From: Marthasterias glacialis
Taxonomy: Eukaryota > Echinodermata > Asteroidea > Forcipulatida > Asteriidae
Assembly: GCA_911728455.2 (NCBI GenBank)
Contig: OU452240.1
Location: 8,451,352 to 8,515,351 of the forward strand
Direction: 5' to 3'
DNA length: 64,000 nucleotides
Shown piece by piece: positions 45,905-57,700 of the stretch. A program made the translations under genes and the position numbers. Position 1 is the first letter of the stretch; the number at the start of each line of letters is the position of its first letter. Below the pieces are notes generated by a model. That model ran no database searches. It was not told the DNA's origin and worked only from the letters and a program-made list of their open reading frames with translations.

Positions 45905-45985
45905 ACATCGCAAATATATATTGACGCCAATATTGGCGTCAATATTCACGATTTGTACCTCAAGTCGCAAATATTGACGCCAAAG
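45893..45985 (+). repeat. Second ATTGACGCCAATATT block
   Basis: Repeats the start of the 45165 array (TTTAAAGGGACATCGCAAAT, then ATTGACGCCAATATTGGCGT), about 1.5 units. Confidence 0.8.
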
Positions 45986-46574
45986 ACATTGAATACTTTA
46001 AATACTTTGAATCCTTTGGACTTTGGACTCGGGACAAACTCTTCTGTTGGAGGTTAAAGGGGCAACAATTCTTATGGGCGTCTGGGGGCTTCGCCCCCGG
46101 AAGCTCTACGACTTTTAGTGTTTTCAGAGCGTAGATTTCCGCACGTTGCCGATAATATTCTAAGTTTGACATCTCAAACTACAAGGATTAGACTAAAATT
46201 TCCAGTCGGCAAAACCATTCGGCAAATCTCTAGGCTTGCCGAATGGATTAGGGCGTATTAAGCCGTAAATTATGGCGTATGCCGTAACCTAGGATGTCGT
46301 AACGCCGTAAATTCGTCATCGTCACCAAGTAATCTTGTAAGTCAATGTCATGCGTGTGGCGCGTATCCAAAAATAATGGTGAACGTGGCACATCGCTGCG
46401 AGTGACGTTGCGTGCAAGGGGTGTGATTACAACCTTTTGCACAAGTGATCTTTTGCTTAGCAGCAGCAGCGCTCTACTGCTCGAAAACGTTGGGAACAAG
46501 GATGATCTTAACTGTTGAATGGAAATAGTATTCCAATGGGCGAATAGGACTTTTGGATCGCCGATGCGGATATA

Positions 46575-47059
46575 TAGTCTGGTTCCCAGACCCCAAATCA
46601 CCGACTATTCTCGGTCGATTTTAGGGTCAGGTATCACCCAAATGTCACGTGACAACAAAGGAGGAATTCCTCCTTTTCCGAAAATATCCGAATTACTCCG
46701 AACTCGTTGTCGTCAACATTTGGACAGTGTCGTTGATGGTCGGACATTTCTTTTGTTGATAAAAATGCAAAAATCGTTCAGACACATCCCATTATCGTTT
46801 TTCTTCCCACAACAAATTCAACACAATATTTGAATATATTTGTAACATTCGTACAAACTGATCATCCCAGGCTTTTTGAAAGTAAACAAAGCCCGTCATC
46901 AGCGCTCCGTTTTTTATCCAATGACATATCGTCCACCGTTGGTGACAAGTAATGAATATTTATATGTTGCGTCATAATCTATGTTTAGCTTTGGATGATG
47001 CCTGACCTAAGATTTTTATCAAGAGTCGTCAGGGAATCTTTGGTCAGGGAACCAGACTA
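46575..47059. mobile_element. 485-bp inverted-repeat element with 11-bp target duplication
   Basis: Ends TAGTCTGGTTCCC and GGGAACCAGACTA, perfect 13-bp terminal inverted repeats. ATGCGGATATA stands directly before (46564-46574) and after (47060-47070). Non-coding. A 9-11 bp duplication is typical of Mutator-like transposons, but the class is an inference. Confidence 0.85.
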
Positions 47060-47414
47060 ATGCGGATATAGATGGAGTAATAGTGAGTGTCACGTGATGT
47101 AAGTTCCGCCACTAAATGACAAGGATCTGTATGTCAGTTGCATAATGCTCTATGGTGCTTCCCAGTGGGCTAGAGACAAGATGTATCGATATGGCACAGC
47201 CGCTCATGGTAGCGAGTGGGTTAAATTGCTCGTGACGCTCAACGATTGTGTTATACGCGCGCGTACTAATAGATTTTACATTGATTACCGATAGGCCCCT
47301 ATGTATTGATTGCTTTACGCGTACATTAGCCTCGGTGTCTCCGTGTATGCATGTCACACGCGGCGACTGTGCCACGCTCACCGTTTTTGAAGTCAAATAG
47401 TACGTGTAAATGCT

Positions 47415-47697
47415 GCGTCGCTGAAAATGCGCACCACACGGTACAACACACAGGGACATTTTCCAAATGGCGCTACCAAGATTATTGTGATGACGACGTC
47501 AGGTATATTGGGTCAATATGTCTTTAGCCGTTTAAAACTGAACCTCGCTACCGTGGGCAGCGCAATCTGTCCATGAGGAAAGTGCGCGCATATTGACCCA
47601 ATATACCTGACGTCGTCATCACGATAATCTTGGTAGCGCTATTTTGGAAGTTAATGGTCCCTGTGTGTTGTACCGTGTGGTGCGCATTTTAGGCGAC
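47415..47697. repeat. Inverted repeat, arms about 107 bp
   Basis: Left arm (47415-47520) GCGTCGCTGAAAATGCGCAC to GTATATTGGGTCAATATG. The right arm (47589-47697) is its reverse complement with few mismatches. A diverged single-arm copy lies in MADD intron 7 (61945-62118), so this is a mobile family. Confidence 0.85.
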
Positions 47698-48272
47698 ACA
47701 TGCCTCGATCGAAAGAACAATGAAGGCCTAATGATGGTTGTCGCATTTCTTCATTCGATCGAGGCATTTTTTCTCGAAATCTGTGAACAATTTTCCAAAG
47801 TTTGTACCTATGACCTTCGAGTGGCTGAGTGACGACAGTTCCAGTGAGAATTCTCGTAAATTCTACAAGGAATTTGTATACGTTCTTTACTTTTTTCTTT
47901 TTCTTTTTTTTTCTTTTTTTTTTTTTTTACAGTGAATTACATTACAAACAAAATCACATGCGGGTTGCTACATCGTCATCCGACGGCGGTAGTGCATAAC
48001 TCAAAATAAACCTCTTTTGTAGTAAAATACTGGTAGTTTATGAAACAGATAATTGAAATCCACAACACAACTTTAATCAAAAGGGATTTATAGCAACTGT
48101 GTTATTATTACCAAAAACCGACTGTTGGTGTGGCCATAGACTGGGCAAGGACAGGGTGTGACTGTCGGTCACAGCATGTATTTGCACGTAGTTTGCCATT
48201 AGCTCAGATGACGTAGTACTCACTAAATGTCACGTGATGACATTTAAACATTGGTCGCGCAATGGGTCTATT
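47698..48272 (+). mobile_element. DNA-transposon-like element of the CAATAGACCGAT family, copy 2
   Basis: Shares with 63180-63836 the TTTCTCGAAATCTGTGAA, GTGGCTGAGTGACGACAGTT, GACGGCGGTAGTGCAT and TATGAAACAGA blocks, and ends ACATTGGTCGCGCAATGGGT CTATTG. Its left end runs into the 47.4-47.7 kb inverted repeat. Confidence 0.6.
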
Positions 48273-48398
48273 GAAATTGTAATTTTGGGGGTCCGGCTGG
48301 CGTATTTTTCCCCAGGAAAGATGTGGCACTTGATAGCATAAATGGGCGTGTTTGCCCCACATATGATCATGGCCCTGCCTGTACGATTCACGGTCACA

Positions 48399-48547
48399 TA
48401 TGGTGTTCCAAAGACGCCAATGTGCGTCGCGTCGTGCCGTCGCCCGTCGCGTCTTGCCGTCGTCCATTTGGTTGTGCCGTCGCGTCGTGATGACGCGACG
48501 GGCGACGGCACGACGCGACGCACATTTGGCGTCTTTGGAACACCATA
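48399..48547. repeat. CG-rich palindrome, 55-bp arms
   Basis: Left arm TATGGTGTTCCAAAGACGCC then GTGCGTCGCGTCGTGCCGTC; the right arm (48492-48547) is the reverse complement. The loop repeats CCGTCG. Such a CG-dense block stands out in an AT-rich region. Confidence 0.88.
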
Positions 48548-48599
48548 GTCACAACATAAAACTTTAATAAAAAGGGCTTAGTAACTGTGTTACTGTTGA

Positions 48600-48702
48600 T
48601 GTGACTGTTGGTCACAGCATGTATTTGCACGTAATTTGCCATCAGCTTGTACCCACTACATGTCACGTGATGACAAACATTGGTTGCGCAATCGGTCTAT
48701 TG
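48600..48702 (+). repeat. Fragment of the CAATAGACCGAT family right end
   Basis: Repeats 48155-48272: GGTCACAGCATGTATTTGCA, TCACGTGATGACA, CATTGGTTGCGCAATCGGTC TATTG. It shows the element end copied on the far side of the palindrome. Confidence 0.65.
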
Positions 48703-48959
48703 GAATTTTAAAGAAAAAAAGGATCTTTTAGCAACTTGTTTGTAAAATACCAACAAAATACTATTTATTTCATTAATTTTGGTTCTCAGGTGTACCTTGT
48801 CTATCATTCTTTGTTTTGTCCGGAAAAAGCAAACAAAAGCTTTTTGCTTTATTATTTTTCCTATGATGCCGACTTTTAATTAATCTTATAATACGCAAAC
48901 GCCTATTTTCATATTGCTTTATTGTTATAGCCAACTACAGTGTTAATGATAGTTTTGCC

Positions 48960-49345
48960 TTTGCCTTTACCTAGGCCGTGTTCATCCAGTGTTGGATGTA
49001 GCCCTCTTCATGTTCTTTCCATGTCTTTCTTTCTTGTGCCTGCCTTGTCCATGTTGTGCCTAGGAAGGATGTGATGTCGTCTCTCCACCTCTTCTTCTGT
49101 CTGCCTCGTTTCCTCTTCCCTATTCTTGGTTGCCACTCTGATATTTTTGTGGTCACATGTCCAGCCCATCTCCACTAATATTTCCAATTATGTCTTTAAC
49201 ATGTTTTCTTTCTGATATCGGTGCATCTTATTTTGTCTCGGATGGATATATGTAACATTCTTCTTTCGGCCATTGTACTTTGTGCTATTTGTATAGTTTG
49301 CTTTCTCAGTAGTTGAATCAGTGTGAACCAAATGTTTTGTCTATC
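48960..49345 (-). mobile_element. RTE-like LINE relic, C-terminal tail
   Basis: Minus strand: MAERRMLHISIRDKIRCTDI, then RWAGHVT-like residues in another frame, ISEWQPRIGKRKRGRQKKRW, RDDITSFLGTTWTRQAQERK and a final stop after HWMNTA. This is the conserved end of reverse-transcriptase ORFs annotated as endonuclease-reverse transcriptase. Truncated on its 5' side and frame-shifted. Confidence 0.8.
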
Positions 49346-50726
49346 TATATCTATGTATCCATCTGCTATTTTCTTTTAGTTTTCATTGGTTGTGTCTTAT
49401 TAGTACCATGGTATTAGACTCCGTGGGGAAGAGGTCTTTTAATGTTTTACACTTTTCTACCACGGTACCCGTTCTTTCATACTTCGGCTCCAGCCGCGAA
49501 ACCAGGGTAAAATTTGAGGGGGCACAAGGGGGTGCACCATTTTTTCTAGAGGGGCACTTCTTGCCAATTAAAAATAATGTTCACTTTTCCTAAACAAGCC
49601 CCTTTTCAGCACTCTTGTTATGCCGTTTACTATTTTTTTATATGAGATAATCTGACGTGGAGGTAAAAACAAAATAATACACTGTCTGCGTGTAAGTAGG
49701 AAAATAATTAAACAAAAAACCCATTGAAATTACACTACATAAAAACTATAAAAAAAATGTAACAGTTTATTCTGGTAAGTTTAAATCTCTAAAGTCCATA
49801 TTTCAAATGGGGGGGGGGGGGGCACCGGGAGGGTACTGACATCTGACACAAACCCCGGTGGCCCCCACCCCCTTAGTTACGCCACTGTTAGATGTGAAGA
49901 AATAGAATTTGTAAGCTCATAACTTAAGAATTTCCTCCAACATATTTATTTTTTTCGAACGGAGTGATGGAATCTAAACAATAACGTTAACTTGCCAATT
50001 TCTTCAGTAAAACTGAAACACTTTAATTATTGGTGCATAGCGTATTATGGAGTAAGGAAAACTGTCTCCCATCATACTGCTGATTATGAATGCAGAGATC
50101 TAATGGTGTCATCATGCAAATAACTTGATTATACGGGTACTACGCAGACTATCGATCTACGCGCATGCACAACCACTAAACATTTTCCCCTTTGACGTAG
50201 ATGAGTGGGAAGGGCTGCGCGCGGCCATATCACACCCACACACCTTGTATTAACATTGTATGTGTACTGTACATGTACATGTACATGTACATGTACATGT
50301 ACATCATACTACTGTCAATACATTTACAATGTACATGTACAGTGGGTATAGTTAAAAAATTGCATGGCGTACCGGACTGTAAGTGTAGCTGGCTAAATAA
50401 ATCCATCCCGTCCAGCCCTGGCTGCTGGCTTCAACGGCATTGACATATTGTTTGTATAAACGCATACGGAATCATGACCACCACCTCAGCTTGGAATAGC
50501 TGACATTATTTGGAAGGCGTATATTGTCAGATGGTGATAATCAGGAGATGCGGAAAAGAAATTGTCGGTTCCCACAATAGAGCAGAGCAGAGGTAAATTT
50601 AGGCCTACATTTTGTATGCCCCAACATGCCCAAGTTTTATAGTTACTTTCCCTACTTTTGCTATATTTACCCAATAGTAGTAGGCCTAGCTAGTATTTAG
50701 GGGACATATACTACTTGGAGCTAGTC
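49346..50726. other. Intergenic, no gene seen
   Basis: Contains a long G run (49809-49822), the (GTACAT)n tract at 50269-50303 and otherwise AT-rich sequence without recognisable exons. Confidence 0.45.
50269..50303. repeat. (GTACAT)n microsatellite
   Basis: About six perfect copies of the self-complementary hexamer. The same hexamer is scattered as shorter TACATGTA words over the whole window. Confidence 0.95.
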
Positions 50727-50805
50727 AGTTGCGATAATCGTATTCGTAGTAAACCCCCACCCTCCCGACGGTCGAAGAGGATGATGGGTTACGATTATCG
50801 CAACT
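50727..50805. mobile_element. 79-bp hairpin MITE, GATAATCG family
   Basis: AGTTGCGATAATCGTA at the left, TACGATTATCGCAACT at the right, with ACCCTCCCGACGGTCGA inside. It is the clearest copy of the family also seen at 11551. Confidence 0.8.
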
Positions 50806-50879
50806 ACATTGGAGCATAGTCCATACACATGTACATGAACAAAGAGTACTGAAATTCATGCTTGAAGTGTCCCTTTTTC

Positions 50880-51180
50880 CGGAGGTAATTGTGTAATCTC
50901 CAATTCCAGACCTTCCCTTCGTTCTTTTGTTGTACAAACAAGAATTATGGCATAGCATGTGTTCGGCATATGTGGGAGGCAAGTCCAAGATTCCAGCATA
51001 CCATGGTCGATTATCTGCTTTGGCTTACGTCATTCCATAATATTTTGAAAGAAAACGAAAAATCATGGTTTGTTTGTTGTCTTTACTTTGTTTAGTCCTG
51101 AGGGTTTCATTGTGACAATTGATGCTATTCTCAAAAGAAAAAAGTTACTTCGAAAAGTTCAGAAAAGTAATTCCGCACAG
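50880..51180 (-). repeat. Interspersed repeat family R2, inverted partial copy
   Basis: GTGTAATCTCCAATTCCAGA at the left and, near the right end, GTTTCATTGTGACAATTGAT and CGAAAAGTTCAGAAAAGTAA, the reverse of the R2 blocks. Confidence 0.55.
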
Positions 51181-51289
51181 AGGTATGTGAAGTGATAAAC
51201 CAACGTGCAGTAGTTAAACCATACAATCATAATTTAAATAATGGTAAGCATCTTTCATAATAGACACAGCGTATTATTCAACCATCTCG

Positions 51290-51965
51290 TGCTGTCAGTG
51301 TCAGAAACCTCAAGATATTCTTATGGATTCTTCATTGTGTATGAGCGGTCATGTAAACAATATCCGCAAAGCAGCTCACATGCAAATCATAAAATGAGTC
51401 CGATCCGTCACTATTTTGATGACGATACCACTTTTCTCCTTGTTCATGCCTTTGTCACTTCTAGACTTGAGTCATGCAATTCTCTTCTCACTGGACTTTT
51501 TGATAGAGAACTTTCTAAGATCCAACGCATTCAAAACTCTGTTGCTTGCCTCGTCTCACGCACGCCTTGTTCCCAACATTATAACACCCATCTTACACAA
51601 TGTCCACTGGCTCCCGATTAAAATACATATCGCATTAAGTTTAATATCACTTTCAAAGCTCTCCCTGGACTATCTCCTGACTATCTGAACTTCTGCATTA
51701 TAACCATACTCTCTGTTCGTCCTGTTCATTTTGCTGGCCAATCCTTACTGACGCAAACTACTGTTTCTACATGATCAAAGAGCCTTCACCTTCATAGCAC
51801 CTTCATTGTGGAATGACTTACGTCTTCATATTCGTCAAGCTGACTCTGTTCTGATTTTCAAAGGACTTTTAAAAACTCACTTGTTTTTTTTGTAACTTTA
51901 CTTTATGTATTTGATTTGTTTTATGTTCTGTGTTATTGCGCATAGAGGCTCCTGCGTTATGCGCA
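51290..51965 (+). mobile_element. CR1/L2-like LINE relic, 3' end of reverse transcriptase
   Basis: SRLESCNSLLTGLFDRELSK, then IQRIQNSVACLVSRT match the LDYCNSLLYG...LQRVQNAAARLV thumb block of CR1/L2-group elements. LHWLP-like, APSLWNDL-like and a terminal RYAQYKCIVLY-like tail follow in shifted frames. Inactive. Confidence 0.8.
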
Positions 51966-52088
51966 ATATAAATGTATTGTATTATATACAAATAATGAAT
52001 GTTTATGAGTGCAATGGTAAGAATATTTTCATGAGTTGAAAGATGGAATCTTCCATTCATGAGGCGAAGCCGAGTTGAATGGAACATT

Positions 52089-52337
52089 CAAGTAGATCTT
52101 TGTCATTTGATTGGAGGATAACACTATAAAGTATAATAAGCTTCAGCCTTTTTTAATCGAATAGTTACTTTCGTCAATGGAGGGCGGGCGAGTGTGCAAT
52201 AGAACAAATCGGATGGAACGAAAAATGCACGGTGAATGGAACGAAAAATGCACGGTGAATGATGTAGCGTGCAATGGTACGTTTATTTGCTATCATGTGA
52301 CCAACCATCCTCCAATCAAATGACAAGGATCTGCTTG
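52089..52337. mobile_element. 249-bp inverted-repeat element
   Basis: CAAGTAGATCTTTGTCATTT GATTGGAGGA at the left and TCCTCCAATC AAATGACAAGGATCTGCTTG at the right. Inside, a 23-bp unit (GGAACGAAAAATGCACGG TGAAT) is duplicated in tandem near 52215-52260. Confidence 0.75.
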
Positions 52338-52500
52338 GGTGTTATATAATTATTGTTATTATTATTCATGTCATACTTTGTATACTTTCTCTTTTTTCAA
52401 ATTTTCCTTGACTTATTAGCAGATTACTGTGCAATACATGTACCTGTACGCATAAGTCCTACGTGTAGGACTCTTCCTCTGTGCTGTACACAGATACAGA

Positions 52501-53100
52501 GTCCTAGAAATGAGGGTCTGTTTCCAGGGTGAACAATTTTCAGAGCTCCATAATTCAAATCTTACCTAGTGAAGAAGCTACTAATCACACTGAATAATTA
52601 CATGTAACATTCCATGGCCCCATACATTTTTGGGTTTTTTACTTGAAAATATTCCTCATACATCTGTCATTTTTATGAAATAATTCAGCTCTCAATGTTA
52701 ACAAGTCTCTGTTTTATTTTTTCTCTCCAACATGCCTGTCGTGCGTAGTGTGCCAGGAGCAGGACGGTAGCGCTTATTTCATGCGTTAACATTTTCTTGC
52801 GTTTGCATGTTAGTACTGTGCAGTCAGTGTTACTTTGACACACAAACACAAGCGTGCTAGGTTTGCGTGATTAACTGTGTTTAAAGTTTGCAGAAATGTT
52901 TTATTTTGAGTGCTGAATTATTTTAAAAAAATGGCGGATTTATGAGGAATATCTGACGTCAAAAACCTACTGCAAAAAATGTACATGTATGCGGCCATGG
53001 AATGTAGCCTGGTGAATTTATTAGTTTCTTACATACAAGATTTAAATCATGGAGCTCTGACAATATTTCCGCCCCCAAAACAGGCTGTCATGTCCAGGAC
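52501..53100. mobile_element. 600-bp fold-back element with long inverted repeats, upstream of MADD
   Basis: Left arm GTCCTAGAAATGAGGGTCTG TTTCC ... AGAGCTCCATAATTCAAATC ... ACATTCCATGGCC. The right arm mirrors this in order: GGCCATGGAATGT, GATTTAAATCATGGAGCTCT, TTTTGGAAACA-like and TCATGTCCAGGAC. Arms about 190 bp, diverged. Non-coding. Confidence 0.75.
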
Positions 53101-54100
53101 GTCACTGTAGTATTTATACGAAAGTGAAAGGCCTCCAGTGCTACTGTACACATGGTTACGTGTACTTGTTTATGATGTGTCATGTATACATTGTACATGC
53201 ATCATCAAGTGATCACCTTAATCCACAGTCTGCCAGTTCCAATATTTTATTAGTGTTAAATTGATACATTCTATTCAGTAATTAATGTACATATGTAGAC
53301 ACTGACAGGACCTGCACAAAATGTTTATTAGTAAGTACAGTACATGTACATTGTATACAGTAATTTTTGGAATATTAGCCACCTGGAATATAAGCTGCAG
53401 CACTAAAATTAATATTTGAAACTTTTCAGACGTCGGTGTATAGGCCCCCTAAGCCGCACCAGAACAATGCTTGTTTTTCATATCACATGCACAGAAGACA
53501 AGTGTATACATTGACTTAAATCCATTGTGCATTTTTCTACATTTTATACATAATGTGTAGTGTAAACAAAAATTCCTTAGGCCTGCTGATTGTACATGTA
53601 CAGTGATCAGTGCCATAAGCAGTTGCCTTAATGTGTACTACACTGTACCAACATCGACTCGTGTTTGTATGTTCTAACATAATAATTTAAAAGCCAACAG
53701 AAGCCTTCCGAAGTATTGATTGTCATTAGTGTAAACTGCTGCTCCATAACCTGTATAGTGTGTGTACAGTGTACAGTGTATCTCAAATTCATAAACAAGT
53801 TTGTTGTCCATTGTATATGTAGTACATTAACATTTTACAGAAACATGTTTAAAGGATTGCGTGGTGAGTTCTGCATCACTAGTTGTAACACTGACTAGTT
53901 GTAACACTGAGACATCATCAAATCTTGTCAATCTTATTTTTATCATGTGTTTATTTTTTTATTTCCAGAACATTTGTTGACAGAATCTACTTGATAATCC
54001 TGCATTATAAGCTATACAGCCACTGTCGGAAGCATGTAGCTTAACTTTCTACAGACAAAGTATCAATTCAAATTATAAGTTTTCCAGATACATCTTAACC
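53101..54100 (+). promoter_or_regulatory. MADD 5' region and probable 5'UTR exon acceptor
   Basis: AT-rich with many TACATGTA words. A polypyrimidine tract ending TTATTTCCAG at 53968 could open the exon that carries the start codon; a second possible acceptor (TTTTCCAG) ends at 54087. The first exon and promoter cannot be placed. Confidence 0.4.
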
Positions 54101-54732
54101 ATGGACACATTCCAAGCTGGAAAAAAGCACTTTTGTCCCCGTCTTTTGGATTATGTTCTCATCGTAGGAACACGTCATCCTAATGGCAATAATAATGTTG
54201 CCAAGACACCTGAATTGCTTCGACGTTATCCACAAGAAGACCACACTGACTTCCCTTTGCCTCAAGATGTTGTCTTTTTTTGTCAACCAGAAGGATGTCT
54301 TACAGTCGGACGGAAAAAATTAAGTCTGAGGGAAAATACATCTTTTGTTTTCACCCTCACTGACAAGGACAGTGGTCGAGCAAGGTATGGCATCTGTGTC
54401 AACTTTTATCGTCCCTTTAAATCTTCGAAAAGAAAAATAGCTGAGAATCAAGGTGAAAAGGCATTAGTCAATAACAGGCAGAATTCAAGCAGTAATGATA
54501 CATTGAATGTGCCAGCAGATGATGCTGCTGAGAGAAAGTCACCACGAACTCGCAGAAGACTCAAGCAAGCAAAGAAGATTCGCAATAATTCCCTGACATC
54601 ACTGTGTATTCTGAGTCATCATCCATTCATCTCTACATTCCGAGAGTGTTTATTTATTCTGAAACGACTCATTGACTCATGCAATGAAAGGACTTGTAGC
54701 CGTAAAGTGGGTGGATCCAAAGGATCATTAAG
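54101..54732 (+). CDS. MADD: MADD coding exon 1
   Basis: Residues 1-211, start ATG in a good context (TTAACCATGG), donor AAG|GTAAGA, phase 2 exit. uDENN region plus an acidic/basic linker ([12 protein letters not shown]) and [20 protein letters not shown]. Confidence 0.93.
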
Positions 54733-57700
54733 GTAAGAAATCATGTATTAGGCTAAAAAAAAAACATGTTTTTTCATGAATTTGGTCTGATTCTGAAAAC
54801 TAAGATGCATTTTTGGGGGTTCTTTTGGTTCTACAGTATGTGGTTGTGTATACAGTACATGTACATAGTTGGTTTCAGTTAATTTTAGTACATGTGACTG
54901 TTTGTGATGACAAAAATACAAATAATCTCTGTCCAGTTTCAATTTGTGTATAATGTAAATGTAATGGAAAAATCTGTTTGTAAAATTCAAGGATAATTGA
55001 TTGATTACCATTACAGGGATTGTGTATGGGGTGTTCTGACTGGTATCTGTAGCGACATACCTCCTTTAGTCAGACATGATGTGCGGCAGATTGAGACATG
55101 GATATTACGCTTCCTAAGTGCACCAGTTCCTGTACCTAGCAAAACGCGTGTAGAAATTCAGCTTCTTGAAACACAACAACCCATGGTGTTTGCACTTCCT
55201 GATCACACACGCTTCTCATTGGCAGACTTCCCTCTACATCTACCATTGGAGTTACTGGGAGTAGATACTTGTCTTAAAGTACTCACACTCATCATGCTAG
55301 AAAATAAGGTACACGTAAGCACATCTACATAGTACAATGTACAGTTTGTGTACATGTTGGATTAATATCAATCAGTAGAATGACACATAAATTCCAACTC
55401 ATTTTACAAATTTGGCCATAATATACTGTACATGTAATCTAAATGTTTTTCACACAGACAAATACAGATGTACAGTACATGTTCAGTACATGTTCATGTG
55501 CATGTAGCTGATTTTACCAGCCTGCAGGGCTACACCTGTACCTTTGGACTGTTGGAATAAGTTTCACGAGCCTGCAGCACTCTTGACTAATGTTTGTATG
55601 ACAGCCTGTTGACTACATGTATATTGAGCTATGGCTCTCTTTCTTACATGTAGGTAATTTAGCTGGTGTTAATAGCCAACAAAGGTCTTCAGCATTTGTA
55701 TGAATACCCAGGCACCATATTATGCTTAATGAACCAATTTTAATAAAACACAAGCAAAAAAGGGAGAAGAAAGGTTTGGGTTACTATACATGTATGTATA
55801 TAGTAGTCAGTTAATAAATAAGTAGTAAGTAGCATGAGTAGGAATTTTGCTACTAAGGACTAATTGGTAAAGCTGGATATGACATGTATGACGGTTTGAT
55901 TTTTGTTGGTATTTGTTTTAAATGCTACAGGTTGTGCTGCAATCTCGTGATTACAATGCTTTGTCCATGAGTGTAATGGCATTTGTTGCCATGATCTATC
56001 CCTTGGAGTACATGTTTCCTGTTATTCCATTGTTACCGACATGTATGGGATCAGCAGAGCAGGTAAGATCCTCAAGATCCTCAGGATCCTCAGGCATATT
56101 CTTCCAACTTGGATTGAATTTCCAACTTTTTTAACAATTAAACTCTACATGCATTCGTAGAGATGTATGAACAAAATTTGGGGAAGTACATGATACATGT
56201 ACTGTACATTGTACATGGTGTAGGCCTATTCTTTGTGTACCAACAAATCCCAGATAATAAATCAAAATGCAATTTGTTAACAAGTCGTTTATAGTTGCAA
56301 CCCATTTATTCAGTGGGTAGCCATAAACAAGATATATACTATTGAAAAATAAACACTGTCTTTGATTTTGTTTATTTTGATGCAATTTAAATAAAACACT
56401 TAAATTTACCACAAGCCTCTCCCCCACATTTGCTTTCGGAGATCAAGATAATGCATGCAGGAACAATACATTTACATGATTGCTTTTCGGAAGGGTAAAA
56501 GTATTCTCGTCCTCCAGTTGTCACAAATTCACACACCACACAACCATTCTATGAAAACATCGAATGAAGTGTGATCAAATTTTAGTGAAAATAATCTTGA
56601 GTGGTTTATGTTTTGTCATAGATTTTGTGTATTTGTATACAAGTATGCTATTTTCACTTCTGTCATTAAAATAGGCAACCATGTTGCTTGGGGACTTCAA
56701 ATGTTGTATTTAAAATTTGACAGCGCTCCAGACAGAAACATTTCTGTCTGTTAAATATAAACTTTAAAATGTGAACATTTGTTAACAGTTTTTAATTTGT
56801 ACAATAAAAATGAGTGACACTACAATGTACTTTCTTGCTTGTAGTTGCTTCTGGCACCTACTCCATTCATCATTGGTGTACCTGCCAGTTTCTTCCTGTA
56901 TAAACCCTATTTTAAACTTCCAGAAGATGTTTGGTTTGTTGATCTGGATACAAACAAAGTAAGTGAATTTTAGATTTTTGTGTGCAATTTCAATTGTATT
57001 TTAAGCTTGTACCTAAATATTAATCTCAGAGGTAGCCCCTGGGGTCTAACTGGGGTTGCACTCAAGTTGCTCTATTTTGGGACTTGGGACTTGACTTGGC
57101 TTTGACTAATTGACTAGAGACCTTAGAATTTAGTAGCACGAAAGACGAGCTGGGTGACTTGTTGGCAATAAAGGCTCATATACAATTTCTGAATCAGATT
57201 TTTTGATCAGGTTTTTGTTTACTGCATGATTTACTCCAAGCAGCCATAGCTGCGTGACGATCACCACTGGTTGTACAATAATAATAATGATAATAATAAT
57301 AAGTGGTGAGTTGCAAATCCTGGAGTTGGTTAAAGAGCGAAGAACTGAAGAGGGGAAACCGAGGGCTTGATTACTGCAGTGCAAGACCAGTCTCTAAGGA
57401 CAAATGTAATGAAGGCAAGGATAGAGAAAGCAAACGTCTCACCTATGTGTAGAATGTGTAAAAAGGCAGAAGAGACTGTATGTTATATTGTCAGCGAATG
57501 TAGTGAGATGGTCCAGACGGAGTATAAAAGAAGGCATGACAAGTTGGCCAAGGTGATTCACTGGGATCTGTGTAAGAAGTGTGGTGTCCTAGTGCATGCC
57601 AAGTGGTACGACCATTTTCCAGAGAAAGTTATAGAGACCGACCAGGTGAAGATTCTCTGGGAATTCAACATTCAGACTGATCATGTTAGAAAACATAGAT

